Notes under the pieces: generated by a model
Databases searched by the model: none
Told to the model about the DNA's origin: nothing
The model's input: only the letters and a program-made list of their open reading frames with translations
Shown here: positions 7,453 to 14,485 of the stretch, one piece after another
Layout of the letters: every line of letters begins with the position of its first letter
How positions within the stretch are numbered: the first letter of the stretch is position 1
Position numbers and translations under genes: made by a program
Assembly: GCA_903859075.1 (NCBI GenBank)
Contig: CAIOLF010000002.1
Coordinates: 1-24,162, forward strand
Length of the DNA stretch: 24,162 nucleotides
Direction: 5' to 3'
From: Candidatus Buchananbacteria bacterium
GTDB lineage: Bacteria; Patescibacteriota; Patescibacteriia; 2-01-FULL-39-33

Positions 7453-8480
7453 TGGTAAATTTTTGGATTAAAATTAAACCGCCGATTTTGGCCCTGGCGC
7501 CGATGGCTGGGATTACCGATAGTGCCTTCCGCCAGCTCTGCCGCCACTACGGCGCGGACGTCGTCTACACCGAAATGATCTCGGCCGATGGCTTGTATTA
7601 TGATTCCAAGAAGACCCTGGAATTTTTGAAAATAGATAAAAAAGAACATCCGGTCGTGGCGCAATTATTCGGCAAGCATCCGGAAAAGTTCAGCAAAGCG
7701 GCGCGGCTCTGCGAGCAAGTCGGATTTGACGGTATTGATATCAACTTCGGCTGTCCGGCCAAAAAGGTCGCCGGTCATGGCGGGGGAGTCACGTTGATGC
7801 GCGATCTGCCAAAATGCCGGCAAATTATTGAAGCAGTTTTGGCCGGCACTAAGCTGCCGATTTCCGTAAAACTGCGATCGTCAATTAATTCATTATTGTC
7901 ATCCCGAGTCCGCCGTGGCGGACGAGGGATCTCGGAGAATAAAGAGGAAGAAATTAATAAGAAAATCACTGCTTTGGACTTTTTAAAATTCATGAAAGAT
8001 TTGCCGCTGGCCGCTGCCATGATCCACGGCCGCAGTTATGAAAAACCATTTGAGGGCGAGCCGGATTATGAGATGATCAAAAAGTGTGTTCAATATCAAA
8101 AAGGGATTAATCCCCAATGTGCTATAATCGGAAACGGAGGAATCAAGAAGCCGGAAGACGCCAAAAAAATGATTGAATTGACCGGGGTTGACGGCGTCGG
8201 ACTGGCGCGCGGACTTTATGGCCGGCCTTGGCTGTTTGAACAGTGCCATAAATATTTAAAGGCAGGAAAATATTCAGAGTTTGCAGTGGCAGACATTAAA
8301 AAAGCGATATTATTGCACGGGCGGCTGGCTTTTGCCGCCAAGAAAAAGCATGGATTGGTGGAGTTAAGGAAACATCTGTTATGGTATGTCTCTGGCCGGC
8401 CAAACGCCAAAGCGCTTCGTGCTCAGCTGGTGCGAGTAGAATCAATTAGTGACATTAAAAAAATTCTAAAAAATATTTAG
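7452..8480 (+). CDS. dus: tRNA-dihydrouridine synthase (DusB-like) with an inserted repeat
   Basis: Dus enzymes use FMN and NADPH to reduce uridines in tRNA. Of 342 residues, APMAGITD is at 16-23, the catalytic cysteine is C101 in NFGCPAKKV, IHGRS follows the middle of the barrel, and GNGGI and GLARGLYGRPW form the FMN phosphate site. Between SVKLRS and the IHGR strand the protein has about 20 extra residues (about 146-166, including SSRVRRGGRGISE) that the family does not have. The extra stretch is encoded by a GC-rich palindrome at 7902-7929, so it looks like an in-frame repeat insertion. The frame stays open and all catalytic motifs remain, so the enzyme is probably active. Which uridine it modifies is unknown. 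Confidence 0.9.
   Translation: MVNFWIKIKPPILALAPMAGITDSAFRQLCRHYGADVVYTEMISADGLYYDSKKTLEFLKIDKKEHPVVAQLFGKHPEKFSKAARLCEQVGFDGIDINFGCPAKKVAGHGGGVTLMRDLPKCRQIIEAVLAGTKLPISVKLRSSINSLLSSRVRRGGRGISENKEEEINKKITALDFLKFMKDLPLAAAMIHGRSYEKPFEGEPDYEMIKKCVQYQKGINPQCAIIGNGGIKKPEDAKKMIELTGVDGVGLARGLYGRPWLFEQCHKYLKAGKYSEFAVADIKKAILLHGRLAFAAKKKHGLVELRKHLLWYVSGRPNAKALRAQLVRVESISDIKKILKNI
7895..7940. repeat. Palindromic repeat element inside dus
   Basis: A 13-base arm at 7902-7914 (TCCCGAGTCCGCC) faces 7917-7929 (GGCGGACGAGGGA) across a 2-base gap, with 11 of 13 positions pairing. The flanks (GTCATCCCGAG on the left and GAGGGATCTCGG on the right) have the look of dispersed palindromic repeats. It is translated as residues 151-159 and neighbours of Dus without breaking the frame, like the palindromic elements of Rickettsia. 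Only one copy is in the window, so its repetitive nature is inferred. Confidence 0.55.
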
Positions 8481-8481
8481 T

Positions 8482-9096
8482 ATGTTTTTAAGGAAATTTT
8501 CACCGGAGCCGACGCCCAAGGAAAGGCAGAGCTCTCGCCGGCAATTTGAAGGATCGACCGATAGGCGCGAGTCCAGCTTGGCTGATTACTTGGGGAAATT
8601 TGATTTATCCGAGGACGAATTGCGCGGTAAAAAGGTTTTAGATATCGGCTCCAGCGTCCAGGCCAAGTTTGCCAGCGAGGCCAGAGATAAAGGAATCGAA
8701 GTTATTTCCCTGAATCCAGAATTCGCCAGCGAAAGAATCGGAATGAAAATGTCGATGCGTGAGAAGGGTCTGGCTGGCGTTGCCGCTTTGGCTCAAGAAT
8801 TGCCTTTTCCCGATAACACTTTTGATCGGGAAGTATCCCTGCACGGCGTACCCGGCTATCTGCCGGAATTTGTCTCGGAGTATCGGCTTGCTTTTCAAGA
8901 AATGATCAGGACTCTCAAACCGGGAGGCGAAGCCAAGCTTTTTCCGGTTTCTGATAAGCTAGCCGAAAGCCAAGAATTTAAATCTTTGCTAGCAGAACTC
9001 ACTGGCGCTGAAGCGGGAGCTATATTGGAAGAATTACCCGGTCAGGGCGCGGATCATCGTTACCGTTTAATTATCAGGAAGAAGAAAGCTGATTAA
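8482..9096 (+). CDS. Class I SAM-dependent methyltransferase, substrate unknown
   Basis: The 204-residue protein has a Rossmann-type methyltransferase core. KVLDIGSS at 51-58 is motif I, ISLNPE at 75-80 ends the second strand, LPFPDNTFD at 107-115 is the typical motif before strand 4, and LKPGGE at 145-150 is the post-strand turn. Motif I lacks the usual GxGxG and has GSS instead, and the acidic residue after strand 2 is Asn, so SAM binding may be altered. The first 35 residues are polar and Arg/Ser-rich. It starts one base after the dus stop and is followed by a terminator, so it is the last gene of the cysS unit. Its position suggests RNA as a substrate, but nothing in the sequence shows that. 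Confidence 0.75.
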   Translation: MFLRKFSPEPTPKERQSSRRQFEGSTDRRESSLADYLGKFDLSEDELRGKKVLDIGSSVQAKFASEARDKGIEVISLNPEFASERIGMKMSMREKGLAGVAALAQELPFPDNTFDREVSLHGVPGYLPEFVSEYRLAFQEMIRTLKPGGEAKLFPVSDKLAESQEFKSLLAELTGAEAGAILEELPGQGADHRYRLIIRKKKAD

Positions 9097-9108
9097 TTCT
9101 TAAAAAAT

Positions 9109-9138
9109 AAAAATCCCGCCTCGCCGGCGGGTATTTTT
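9109..9138. terminator. Bidirectional terminator between methyltransferase and corA
   Basis: CCCGCC (9115-9120) pairs with GGCGGG (9126-9131) around a 5-base loop, with A-runs to the left and T-runs to the right that extend the stem. It can end the rightward cysS unit and the leftward corA transcript, which converge here. Confidence 0.8.
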
Positions 9139-9208
9139 AATTCTAAAATATTGTAATAAGGAATTTTATTAAAGCTAACCTCCTAAAAGCTACAATCCAA
9201 CAGCTAAT

Positions 9209-10207
9209 TTAAAGCCATTTTTTCCGTTTGAAAAACAAAATCATCAGCAGGGAGACGAGCAGCATGATCATAATTATCAGCCAGAATCCTTGGGGGTGAT
9301 CCATAAAAGGCATGGAGTTTACGGTGTTCATGCCGAAGACCCCGGCCAAAAATGATAAGGGCAGGATGATGACCGAAAAAATCGTCAGCGTCCGCATAAT
9401 ATCATTAAGCTTGAAAGAGACTAGCGAAGAATTGGTATCTTCAAGCGCTTCAATCATCTCTTTCTGTTCGCCCAAATTATCCCAGATATCCTTGGTGCGC
9501 TCAATCAGGTCATTGAAATAGATTTTGCTTTTTTCTTCATTCCAGACGCCGGCTCGGTTTTTGTCCGGCGTATTGAGCAGGACGCGCCCCTTATCGAGCG
9601 GAGCGGCCAGCATTCTTTCTCGGGCCAATTTCTGGATGACATTCTTATGCGCCTGCATGATTTTGCGGAAAGCTAGAATATTGCGTTTGATGTAGAGTAT
9701 TTCGGTGACCATTTTGCGTTCCAGTCCGGTAAAGATGCTTTTTTCGATAGTTTTGATATCCAAGCTGACATGATCCATAATCGGATGGCAGTATTCCTGC
9801 AGATTGGAAATTATTTCATAGAGCAGGGACGGGACGCTGCCGAAGTATTGCTCGCGATAGAAAGAATCGCCGCTGCACAGCTTGAACAATTCCACCAGCG
9901 GCGGCAGATTATTTTTGTGCAGGGTAATAATGTAATTACTGCCGATGAAAAAGTCGATTTCTTCCGCCTCAATAGCGCGGGTCTTATTATTATAGACGGG
10001 AAATTGCAGAATCAGGAAAGAATAACCATTGCGGACGTAAAATTTCGGCCGCTGGGCGTATTTGTCGGCAAAGGCGTCTTTGAGATCCAGCTCGTTGAAT
10101 TTGTACTTGCGCCGGAGGTAGTCCACCTCTTTTTTCTGCGCGTTGACAATATTAATCCAAGTGAGCCGGCCTTTAGCCGAATTAATGGATTCAATCCCTT
10201 TTTCCAT
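9209..10207 (-). CDS. corA: CorA-family divalent cation transporter
   Basis: CorA proteins form pentameric channels for Mg2+ (some also Co2+, Ni2+ or Zn2+) in the inner membrane. This protein has 332 residues. It has a large N-terminal cytoplasmic domain rich in charged helices, a first membrane span (about 272-291), the signature GMN at 292-294, a short periplasmic loop and a second span (about 308-327), and it ends in the basic FKRKKWL tail. The periplasmic loop lacks the common MPE-type motif and reads SMPFMDHPQG. The start is the ATG at 10207, placed about 20 bases below a strong extended -10. It diverges from the following unit. Ion specificity cannot be told. Confidence 0.9.
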   Translation of the reverse strand: MEKGIESINSAKGRLTWINIVNAQKKEVDYLRRKYKFNELDLKDAFADKYAQRPKFYVRNGYSFLILQFPVYNNKTRAIEAEEIDFFIGSNYIITLHKNNLPPLVELFKLCSGDSFYREQYFGSVPSLLYEIISNLQEYCHPIMDHVSLDIKTIEKSIFTGLERKMVTEILYIKRNILAFRKIMQAHKNVIQKLARERMLAAPLDKGRVLLNTPDKNRAGVWNEEKSKIYFNDLIERTKDIWDNLGEQKEMIEALEDTNSSLVSFKLNDIMRTLTIFSVIILPLSFLAGVFGMNTVNSMPFMDHPQGFWLIIMIMLLVSLLMILFFKRKKWL

Positions 10208-10232
10208 AACTTGCTTTTATTCTCTTGTTTAT

Positions 10233-10264
10233 ATTATAGCATGGAATTTAAATTTATGGTACAA
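10233..10264 (-). promoter_or_regulatory. corA promoter (extended -10)
   Basis: On the minus strand TGC-TATAAT gives a perfect extended -10 with the hexamer at 10233-10238. The best -35 is TTGTAC (10259-10264), but with a long 20-bp spacer, so the TG extension probably matters. The start point would be about 15-20 bases before the corA ATG. Confidence 0.55.
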
Positions 10265-10265
10265 T
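10257..10265 (+). promoter_or_regulatory. Promoter of the Pro-rich protein and ATPase unit
   Basis: TGG-TACAAT is an extended -10 on the plus strand. It overlaps the -35 region of the divergent corA promoter, so the two may compete for polymerase. The leader to the next gene would be about 120 nt and holds the hairpin at 10332-10370. An alternative is TTGTTT (10225) with TTAAAT (10248). Confidence 0.4.
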
Positions 10266-10331
10266 ATAAACAATAATAAGAAACAAAAAACAAGATACAA
10301 GACACAAACAGCCTTGATTCTTACTTTGACG

Positions 10332-10370
10332 GCTTCGCTGGCAGCCCGCCTTGCGGGACAATTGCGAAGC
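10332..10370 (+). other. Stem-loop in the leader of the 10394 gene
   Basis: GCTTCGC (10332-10338) pairs perfectly with GCGAAGC (10364-10370), and inside it CCCGC (10345-10349) pairs with GCGGG (10353-10357). No T-run follows, so it is not a standard terminator. It ends 23 bases before the GTG start and could affect translation or be a small dispersed repeat. Confidence 0.45.
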
Positions 10371-10393
10371 AATTAATTCTTAATTTAAATATT

Positions 10394-10885
10394 GTGCCTG
10401 AAGATAAAGAAAAAAGTAAATTAGCGGAATTCGGCCGAGTTGAGATCCAGCCGGCGGCGCCGGAAATTTCTCCGGAAGCGGGAATTGAGACCGGCTTGCA
10501 AGCTGAGCCGGGACTTCAGGAAAATCCGGAAGTATCCGTGCCGGTAGAAGCGGCCTGGCCGTCGGCTCCGGCGCCTCAGCCATCGCTCGTTGAGATCCGT
10601 TACCATCAGATAGAGTCAATCCTTGAGGAGGATTTGGCCGATCTTTTTTTCCGCCTCGATCCGCAGACCCAGCTGGAATTCAAAATGGAGGGGGAAAAAA
10701 CCACTCAAGGGATCAGTAAGATATTGTCGCAGGCGAAAATTAAAGCGAAAAAAATCGTTGATTTGATTCGCCGCTGGCTCAGGATTATTCCCGGGATCAA
10801 TAAGCATTTTCTGGAGCAGGAGGCAAAAATCAAGACGGATAAGGTTTTGGCGCTCGCCGATAGGGACAGGCAGAAAATAGTTTAA
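10394..10885 (+). CDS. Pro/Glu-rich N-tail protein upstream of the TraG-like ATPase
   Basis: I do not recognise this 163-residue protein as a named family. Residues 1-65 are low-complexity, rich in Pro, Glu and Ala, and probably disordered. Residues 66-163 are compact and helical, with QIESILEEDLADLFFRLDPQ, a basic amphipathic stretch around 112-130 (KIKAKKIVDLIRRWLR), and a charged C-terminus. There is no signal peptide or clear membrane span. The only plausible start is GTG at 10394, with no Shine-Dalgarno site. It precedes the ATPase by 59 bp on the same strand and is probably co-transcribed, so it may be a cytoplasmic partner of it. Confidence 0.7.
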   Translation: MPEDKEKSKLAEFGRVEIQPAAPEISPEAGIETGLQAEPGLQENPEVSVPVEAAWPSAPAPQPSLVEIRYHQIESILEEDLADLFFRLDPQTQLEFKMEGEKTTQGISKILSQAKIKAKKIVDLIRRWLRIIPGINKHFLEQEAKIKTDKVLALADRDRQKIV

Positions 10886-10887
10886 AT

Positions 10888-10922
10888 AATTAAGAATTAA
10901 TAATTTTTCTTAATTCTTAATT
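10888..10922. repeat. Perfect 13-base AT-rich inverted repeat
   Basis: AATTAAGAATTAA (10888-10900) and its exact complement (10910-10922) flank a 9-base loop. It belongs to the same AT-rich intergenic style as 3955-4042 and 14218-14296. It follows the 10394 stop by 2 bases and could thin transcription into the ATPase gene. Confidence 0.6.
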
Positions 10923-10944
10923 CATAATCCTTAATTTTTCCGAA

Positions 10945-13494
10945 GTGTCTTTCGATTTGCAGCAAAACTTTTTTGAATTGCTAAATCAAGTGCCGGCCCC
11001 TATTTTTTGGCTGGCCGGTGTTGTTATTGTCTTAATTATAATTATTGTTGTCGGGTTATTCACCCTGCGGGCGATTTTTCGGTCGCATAAGCTCTATCCG
11101 GCGGTTTTCCAAAAAAAGATTTTTATCCTGACGGTGCCGAAGCTTTCCGAAGACGAGGAGGACAAGAAAAAAGAGCCGCAAGAAATCATCAAGGAAGTGG
11201 AAAATTTTTACTCCAGCTTGGGCGGCATAACGCCGCATAAGGGATTCAAGACTTGGCTGTTCGGGCGCTATGACAATTGGTCGCTGGAGATAGTGCTTGA
11301 TCGCGACGGGCTGATTACTTTTTACATGGCCGTGCCGGCTTATCTGGAAGACTACATCAAGCAGCAGCTGCTGAGCCTTTATCCGCATTGCTTTATCGAG
11401 GAAGTTGATGATTATAATATTTTCAGTCAGCAGGGCTACGTGGCCGTCGGTTATTTGAAATTGGCCAAGCATCATATGCTGCCGCTGCTTACCTATAAGC
11501 AGATGAACGCCGATTCGCTGGTGCCCCTCTTATCGGTATTGTCAAAGTTTCCCGCCGGACATACGGCGGCGATTCAATTTTTGCTGCGCCCGGCCGGCAG
11601 CAACTGGAGTAAACTGGGAGTAAAAGTCGCTTCGGAAATGCAGCAGGGGAAATCCCTGAAAAAAGCGATGGCCGGTTCCGGCTCAGGCCTGATCATGGAA
11701 ACGCTGGGCAAACCGGGCGATTGGCTTTATAGCGGCAAACCGGATCCGAACAAGCCCAAAGAGCAATACCGTCTCTCGCCGATGGAAGAGCAGATGGTAA
11801 AATTAATTGAAGAAAAAGCTTCCAAGGCGGCCATGGACGTCAACGTCCGCATCGTTGTTTGTTCGCCTTTGGAGACCCAGGCCAAGGATAATCTCAAACA
11901 GATCGCTAATTCTTTCGCGCAGTATTCCAGCTACCAATATGCCAATGCTTTTAAGGCAGTCATCAAAGGCACTGGCCAGAAAATGATCAATGATTTTATT
12001 TACCGCAATTTTAATAAGCAGAATGCCATCGTGCTCAATACCGAAGAAATGTCATCACTGTGGCATCTGCCCTCTCCGGGAACCGAAGTTCCGCGGCTGC
12101 GCTGGCTTCAAGCGCGCAAATTGCCGCCGCCTTACAACATGCCGGCGGAAGGGCTGGTTCTGGGAGAAAATGTTTATCGCGGCCAGCAGACTATAGTGCA
12201 TATCAAGGACAAAGATCGCCAGCGCCATATGTATATCGTCGGTATGACCGGTACCGGTAAAAGCTGGCTGATGAGCTATATGGCGATTCAGGATATTATC
12301 GCCGGCAAAGGCGTTTGCATCATTGATCCGCACGGTTCTTTGGTGGAAGATGTCCTGCCCTACATTCCCAAGGAACGCCTGGAAGACGTGATAATTTTTG
12401 ATCCTTCGGACATGGAGCGCCCGGTCGGCCTGAATATGCTGGAGGCCAATTCCAGCTATGAGATGGATATGGCGGCGCAGGAAATGATTAATATTTTCTA
12501 TAAGCTGCTGCCGGATCCGTCCATGGCCGGCCCGATGTTTGAGCATTATATGAGAAACGCGCTGCTGGCGCTGATGGCCGATCAGGATGATCCCGGCACT
12601 CTGGTGGAGCTGGCGCGCATCTTTACCGACGACGCTTTCCGCAAAAAAAAGTTGCAGTATGTCAAAGATATCTTGGTCAAGGATTTTTGGGAAAGGGAAT
12701 ATACCGCCTCGCAGAAGGGAAGTACCGGCGCGGACATGCTCTCCTACGTCATTTCCAAGACCGGCCGGTTCGTGGAAAATGAGATGATGAGAAATATCAT
12801 CGGCCAGAGCCGATCGGGCATTAATTTCCGCGACGTGATGGATCAGGGCAAGATTTTGCTGATGAATTTGTCCAAAGGCAAGGTCGGCGAGACCAATAGC
12901 AATCTGCTGGGACTTATCGCCGTATCAAAGTTGCAGATGGCGGCGCTCGCCCGCGCCGATATGCCCGAGTCGCAGCGCCAGAATTTTTACCTCTATATTG
13001 ATGAGTTCCAAAATTTTATTACCGACAGCATCTCCATAATTCTGGCCGAGGCCAGAAAATACAAATTAAATCTGATCATGGGCCATCAGTATATCTCCCA
13101 GCTGGTCCAAAACAATGACACGCGGGTGCGCGACGCTGTTTTTGGCAACGTGGGCACGGTAGCCGCTTACCGCATCGGCGTGGATGATTCCGAGACCATC
13201 GCCAAACAGCTGGGACATAATGTCAGCCAGTATGACGTGATGAACACGGAAAAATTCAACACTTACATCCGCCTGCTTATTGACAATCAGGCCTCGGAGG
13301 CTTTTAATATGCACGTTTTTCCGTTCACGGAGCACTTTGAAGCCAATCCCAAGATAGTGGAAGCGCTCAAAGAATTATCGCGCCTCAAGTACGGCCGCGA
13401 CCGCAATCTAGTGGTACGGGAAATTACCGAGCGTTCCAAAATAGGCCAGCTCGGCCGTTCGCCGCTTGATGATGAAGATGAAGAAGATTTTTAG
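10945..13494 (+). CDS. Membrane-anchored type IV secretion coupling ATPase (TraG/VirD4/HerA-like)
   Basis: The 849-residue protein is a DNA-pump ATPase of the VirD4/TraG/HerA class, of the kind Patescibacteria often encode next to T4SS pilins. One span lies at about 18-45, then a large N-terminal domain (about 50-400). The ATPase core follows: Walker A GMTGTGKS at 433-440, IDPHGS near 461, and Walker B FYLYIDEFQ at 681-689 with D686 and E687. MGHQYISQL and the NVGTVAAYRIG segment match the TraM-recognition/TraD region. It ends in an acidic tail (DDEDEEDF). The start is GTG at 10945 without a Shine-Dalgarno site. A terminator follows at once. It could export or import DNA, or power a pilus. 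The window has no VirB6, VirB8, VirB9 or VirB10 homologue that I can see. Confidence 0.85.
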   Translation: MSFDLQQNFFELLNQVPAPIFWLAGVVIVLIIIIVVGLFTLRAIFRSHKLYPAVFQKKIFILTVPKLSEDEEDKKKEPQEIIKEVENFYSSLGGITPHKGFKTWLFGRYDNWSLEIVLDRDGLITFYMAVPAYLEDYIKQQLLSLYPHCFIEEVDDYNIFSQQGYVAVGYLKLAKHHMLPLLTYKQMNADSLVPLLSVLSKFPAGHTAAIQFLLRPAGSNWSKLGVKVASEMQQGKSLKKAMAGSGSGLIMETLGKPGDWLYSGKPDPNKPKEQYRLSPMEEQMVKLIEEKASKAAMDVNVRIVVCSPLETQAKDNLKQIANSFAQYSSYQYANAFKAVIKGTGQKMINDFIYRNFNKQNAIVLNTEEMSSLWHLPSPGTEVPRLRWLQARKLPPPYNMPAEGLVLGENVYRGQQTIVHIKDKDRQRHMYIVGMTGTGKSWLMSYMAIQDIIAGKGVCIIDPHGSLVEDVLPYIPKERLEDVIIFDPSDMERPVGLNMLEANSSYEMDMAAQEMINIFYKLLPDPSMAGPMFEHYMRNALLALMADQDDPGTLVELARIFTDDAFRKKKLQYVKDILVKDFWEREYTASQKGSTGADMLSYVISKTGRFVENEMMRNIIGQSRSGINFRDVMDQGKILLMNLSKGKVGETNSNLLGLIAVSKLQMAALARADMPESQRQNFYLYIDEFQNFITDSISIILAEARKYKLNLIMGHQYISQLVQNNDTRVRDAVFGNVGTVAAYRIGVDDSETIAKQLGHNVSQYDVMNTEKFNTYIRLLIDNQASEAFNMHVFPFTEHFEANPKIVEALKELSRLKYGRDRNLVVREITERSKIGQLGRSPLDDEDEEDF

Positions 13495-13522
13495 AAAGAG
13501 TCCTGACGAGGGGCTCTTTTTT
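13495..13522 (+). terminator. Terminator of the ATPase unit
   Basis: AAAGAGTCC begins right after the stop codon and pairs with GGGCTCTTT (13511-13519) around a 7-base loop, with one T-G pair and a run of six T at the end. Confidence 0.8.
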
Positions 13523-13539
13523 AAATGGGCCCGCAGGTA

Positions 13540-13568
13540 TTGACTTTTTTGTCTTTTTGTAATATGTT
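13540..13568 (+). promoter_or_regulatory. Promoter of the 87-residue gene
   Basis: TTGACT (13540-13545) and TATGTT (13563-13568) are 17 bp apart. The leader of about 95 nt has a GCGCTT/AAGCGC hairpin (13589-13613) and a second, stronger hairpin next to the Shine-Dalgarno site. Confidence 0.5.
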
Positions 13569-13637
13569 GACGCCAATAAACATAGCACGCGCTTTCTTCA
13601 AGAGGGTAAGCGCTTAATATAGAAACCGCATCCCAAC

Positions 13638-13669
13638 AGGTCCGCTCTCGGCGGACCAAGGAGGACCTT
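13638..13669 (+). promoter_or_regulatory. Two competing hairpins around the Shine-Dalgarno site of the 87-residue gene
   Basis: GGTCCGC (13639-13645) pairs with GCGGACC (13651-13657) and leaves the AAGGAGG site (13658-13664) free. Alternatively AGGTCC (13638-13643) pairs with GGACCT (13663-13668) and would block it. The first is the stronger, so the default is open. Whether the switch is used is unknown. Confidence 0.35.
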
Positions 13670-13933
13670 ATGGCGGCAGCTGCGGCAGTCCGGGTCCTGT
13701 TCCATCTAGAAAAACCGCTTGATCTGGTGAATTATGCCGGGTCGAACTCCAATGGCCACGAGCGCCATTTGGAACCGGGTGAGTATGAGCTCAAAGAGAT
13801 CGGAAACCCCACTGACAGCGGAGCACTGGAAGCCGTTACTTGGCTAGTGCTGGTCGAAGGCGGCGTCGCAACCACCTTTGGAACAGCAAGGCCGACTTGG
13901 GAAGAACACGGCAGATGGCCCGGAGAATTGTAG
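13670..13933 (+). CDS. Small protein of 87 residues, function unknown
   Basis: I do not recognise this protein. It has no membrane span or signal peptide. The middle has a YAGSNSNGHERHLEPGEYELKEI segment that reads like a small beta-strand turn region (an HxLxPGxYxL pattern), and the C-terminus has WLVLVEGG, then Thr/Trp-rich sequence. It is supported as a gene by a near-perfect Shine-Dalgarno site (AAGGAGG, 5 bases from the ATG), its own promoter and a terminator just downstream, as in a single-gene unit. Composition is GC-rich compared with the core genes. Confidence 0.7.
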   Translation: MAAAAAVRVLFHLEKPLDLVNYAGSNSNGHERHLEPGEYELKEIGNPTDSGALEAVTWLVLVEGGVATTFGTARPTWEEHGRWPGEL

Positions 13934-13941
13934 CCATTGGC

Positions 13942-13959
13942 CTATTTTGGCCAAAATAG
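13942..13959. repeat. Perfect 18-base palindrome
   Basis: CTATTTTGG and CCAAAATAG meet without a gap, eight bases after the stop of the 87-residue gene and eight before its terminator. Such perfect dyads are often protein-binding sites, but no target promoter is adjacent. It could also be a cruciform or a chance feature. Confidence 0.45.
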
Positions 13960-13966
13960 TACTCTG

Positions 13967-13993
13967 GAGTCAGACACGGCGTCTGACTCTTTT
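13967..13993 (+). terminator. Terminator of the 87-residue gene
   Basis: GAGTCAGAC (13967-13975) pairs perfectly with GTCTGACTC (13981-13989) around ACGGC, followed by TTTTCTTTT. It is a strong intrinsic terminator. Confidence 0.9.
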
Positions 13994-14148
13994 CTTTTCC
14001 ATTTTTCCCTTCTGCAAAGGTGGAGGAGTAATAAAAATTAGGCTTAATTTTATAATCATTCCGCCACTTAACAATATATCAATTATTATCTAAATTTAGA
14101 TGCGCAATATGTCAATATCTATATAGGTGAACTGTCCTTGACAAGCTA

Positions 14149-14177
14149 TTGACAAAATGTCGAAAGTATGCTATAAT
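14149..14177 (+). promoter_or_regulatory. Consensus sigma-70-type promoter
   Basis: TTGACA (14149-14154) and TATAAT (14172-14177) are separated by 17 bp and the spacer ends in TGC, so both hexamers, the spacing and the extended -10 are ideal. Another TTGACA lies 11 bp upstream (14138). Transcription from about 14184 would give a leader of about 300 nt for the gene at 14486. Confidence 0.85.
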
Positions 14178-14217
14178 TAAGTATTAAATGAGTGGGATGG
14201 AAGGTGGCAGAGAATAT

Positions 14218-14296
14218 CTAATTTCTAATATCTAATGTCAAGCTATTCAGATAACAGCATAATAAATTTTTAGAAATTAGGTTAATTAGAAATTAG
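14218..14296. repeat. CTAATTTCTAAT inverted repeat with two right-hand copies
   Basis: CTAATTTCTAAT (14218-14229) is the exact complement of 14285-14296, and a further copy of TTAGAAATTAG lies at 14270-14280. The same GAAATTA theme occurs in the repeat after ftsI, so it is probably a recurrent intergenic type of this genome. It lies inside the predicted leader. Confidence 0.5.
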
Positions 14297-14485
14297 TCAT
14301 TTTACCGTTTATTTCCTGTCTTTTGCTTCCGTTACGAAAGTAAAGGAGTAGAAAAATCAGGGAGTAAAAAGTGTCCGCCTCTGTGTGGCGGGAAAGTACT
14401 TTGACAACCTGTGTGCGTATAGATTAGTAAAAATGTTAACTATCAGGCTCTGACTGAGCCTATGAACTAAGAAGGAGAACGTATC

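Larger units (their letters stand above)
13994..14485 (+). other. 492-base gene-free leader and spacer region
   Basis: No gene of normal size is visible here. The left half is AT-rich and holds a TCTAAATTTAGA palindrome (14089-14100). Then come tandem TTGACA boxes (14138 and 14149), the strongest promoter of the window, the inverted repeats at 14218-14296, a possible 18-codon GTG reading frame at 14371-14427 preceded by AGGGAG, another TTGACA at 14401, and a perfect AGGCTC/GAGCCT hairpin (about 14444-14460) just before the Shine-Dalgarno site of the next gene. It may contain a structured long leader or a small RNA. Confidence 0.5.

Noticed and set aside
14193..14209. TGGGA and TGGCA as a second MraZ operator
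   Set aside because: The two units are 12 bases apart instead of 10, and one base differs from the motif, so the helical spacing does not fit.
13994..14485. tRNA or CRISPR array in the gene-free stretch
   Set aside because: No cloverleaf with a TTC loop could be drawn and the repeats are not regularly spaced with unique spacers.
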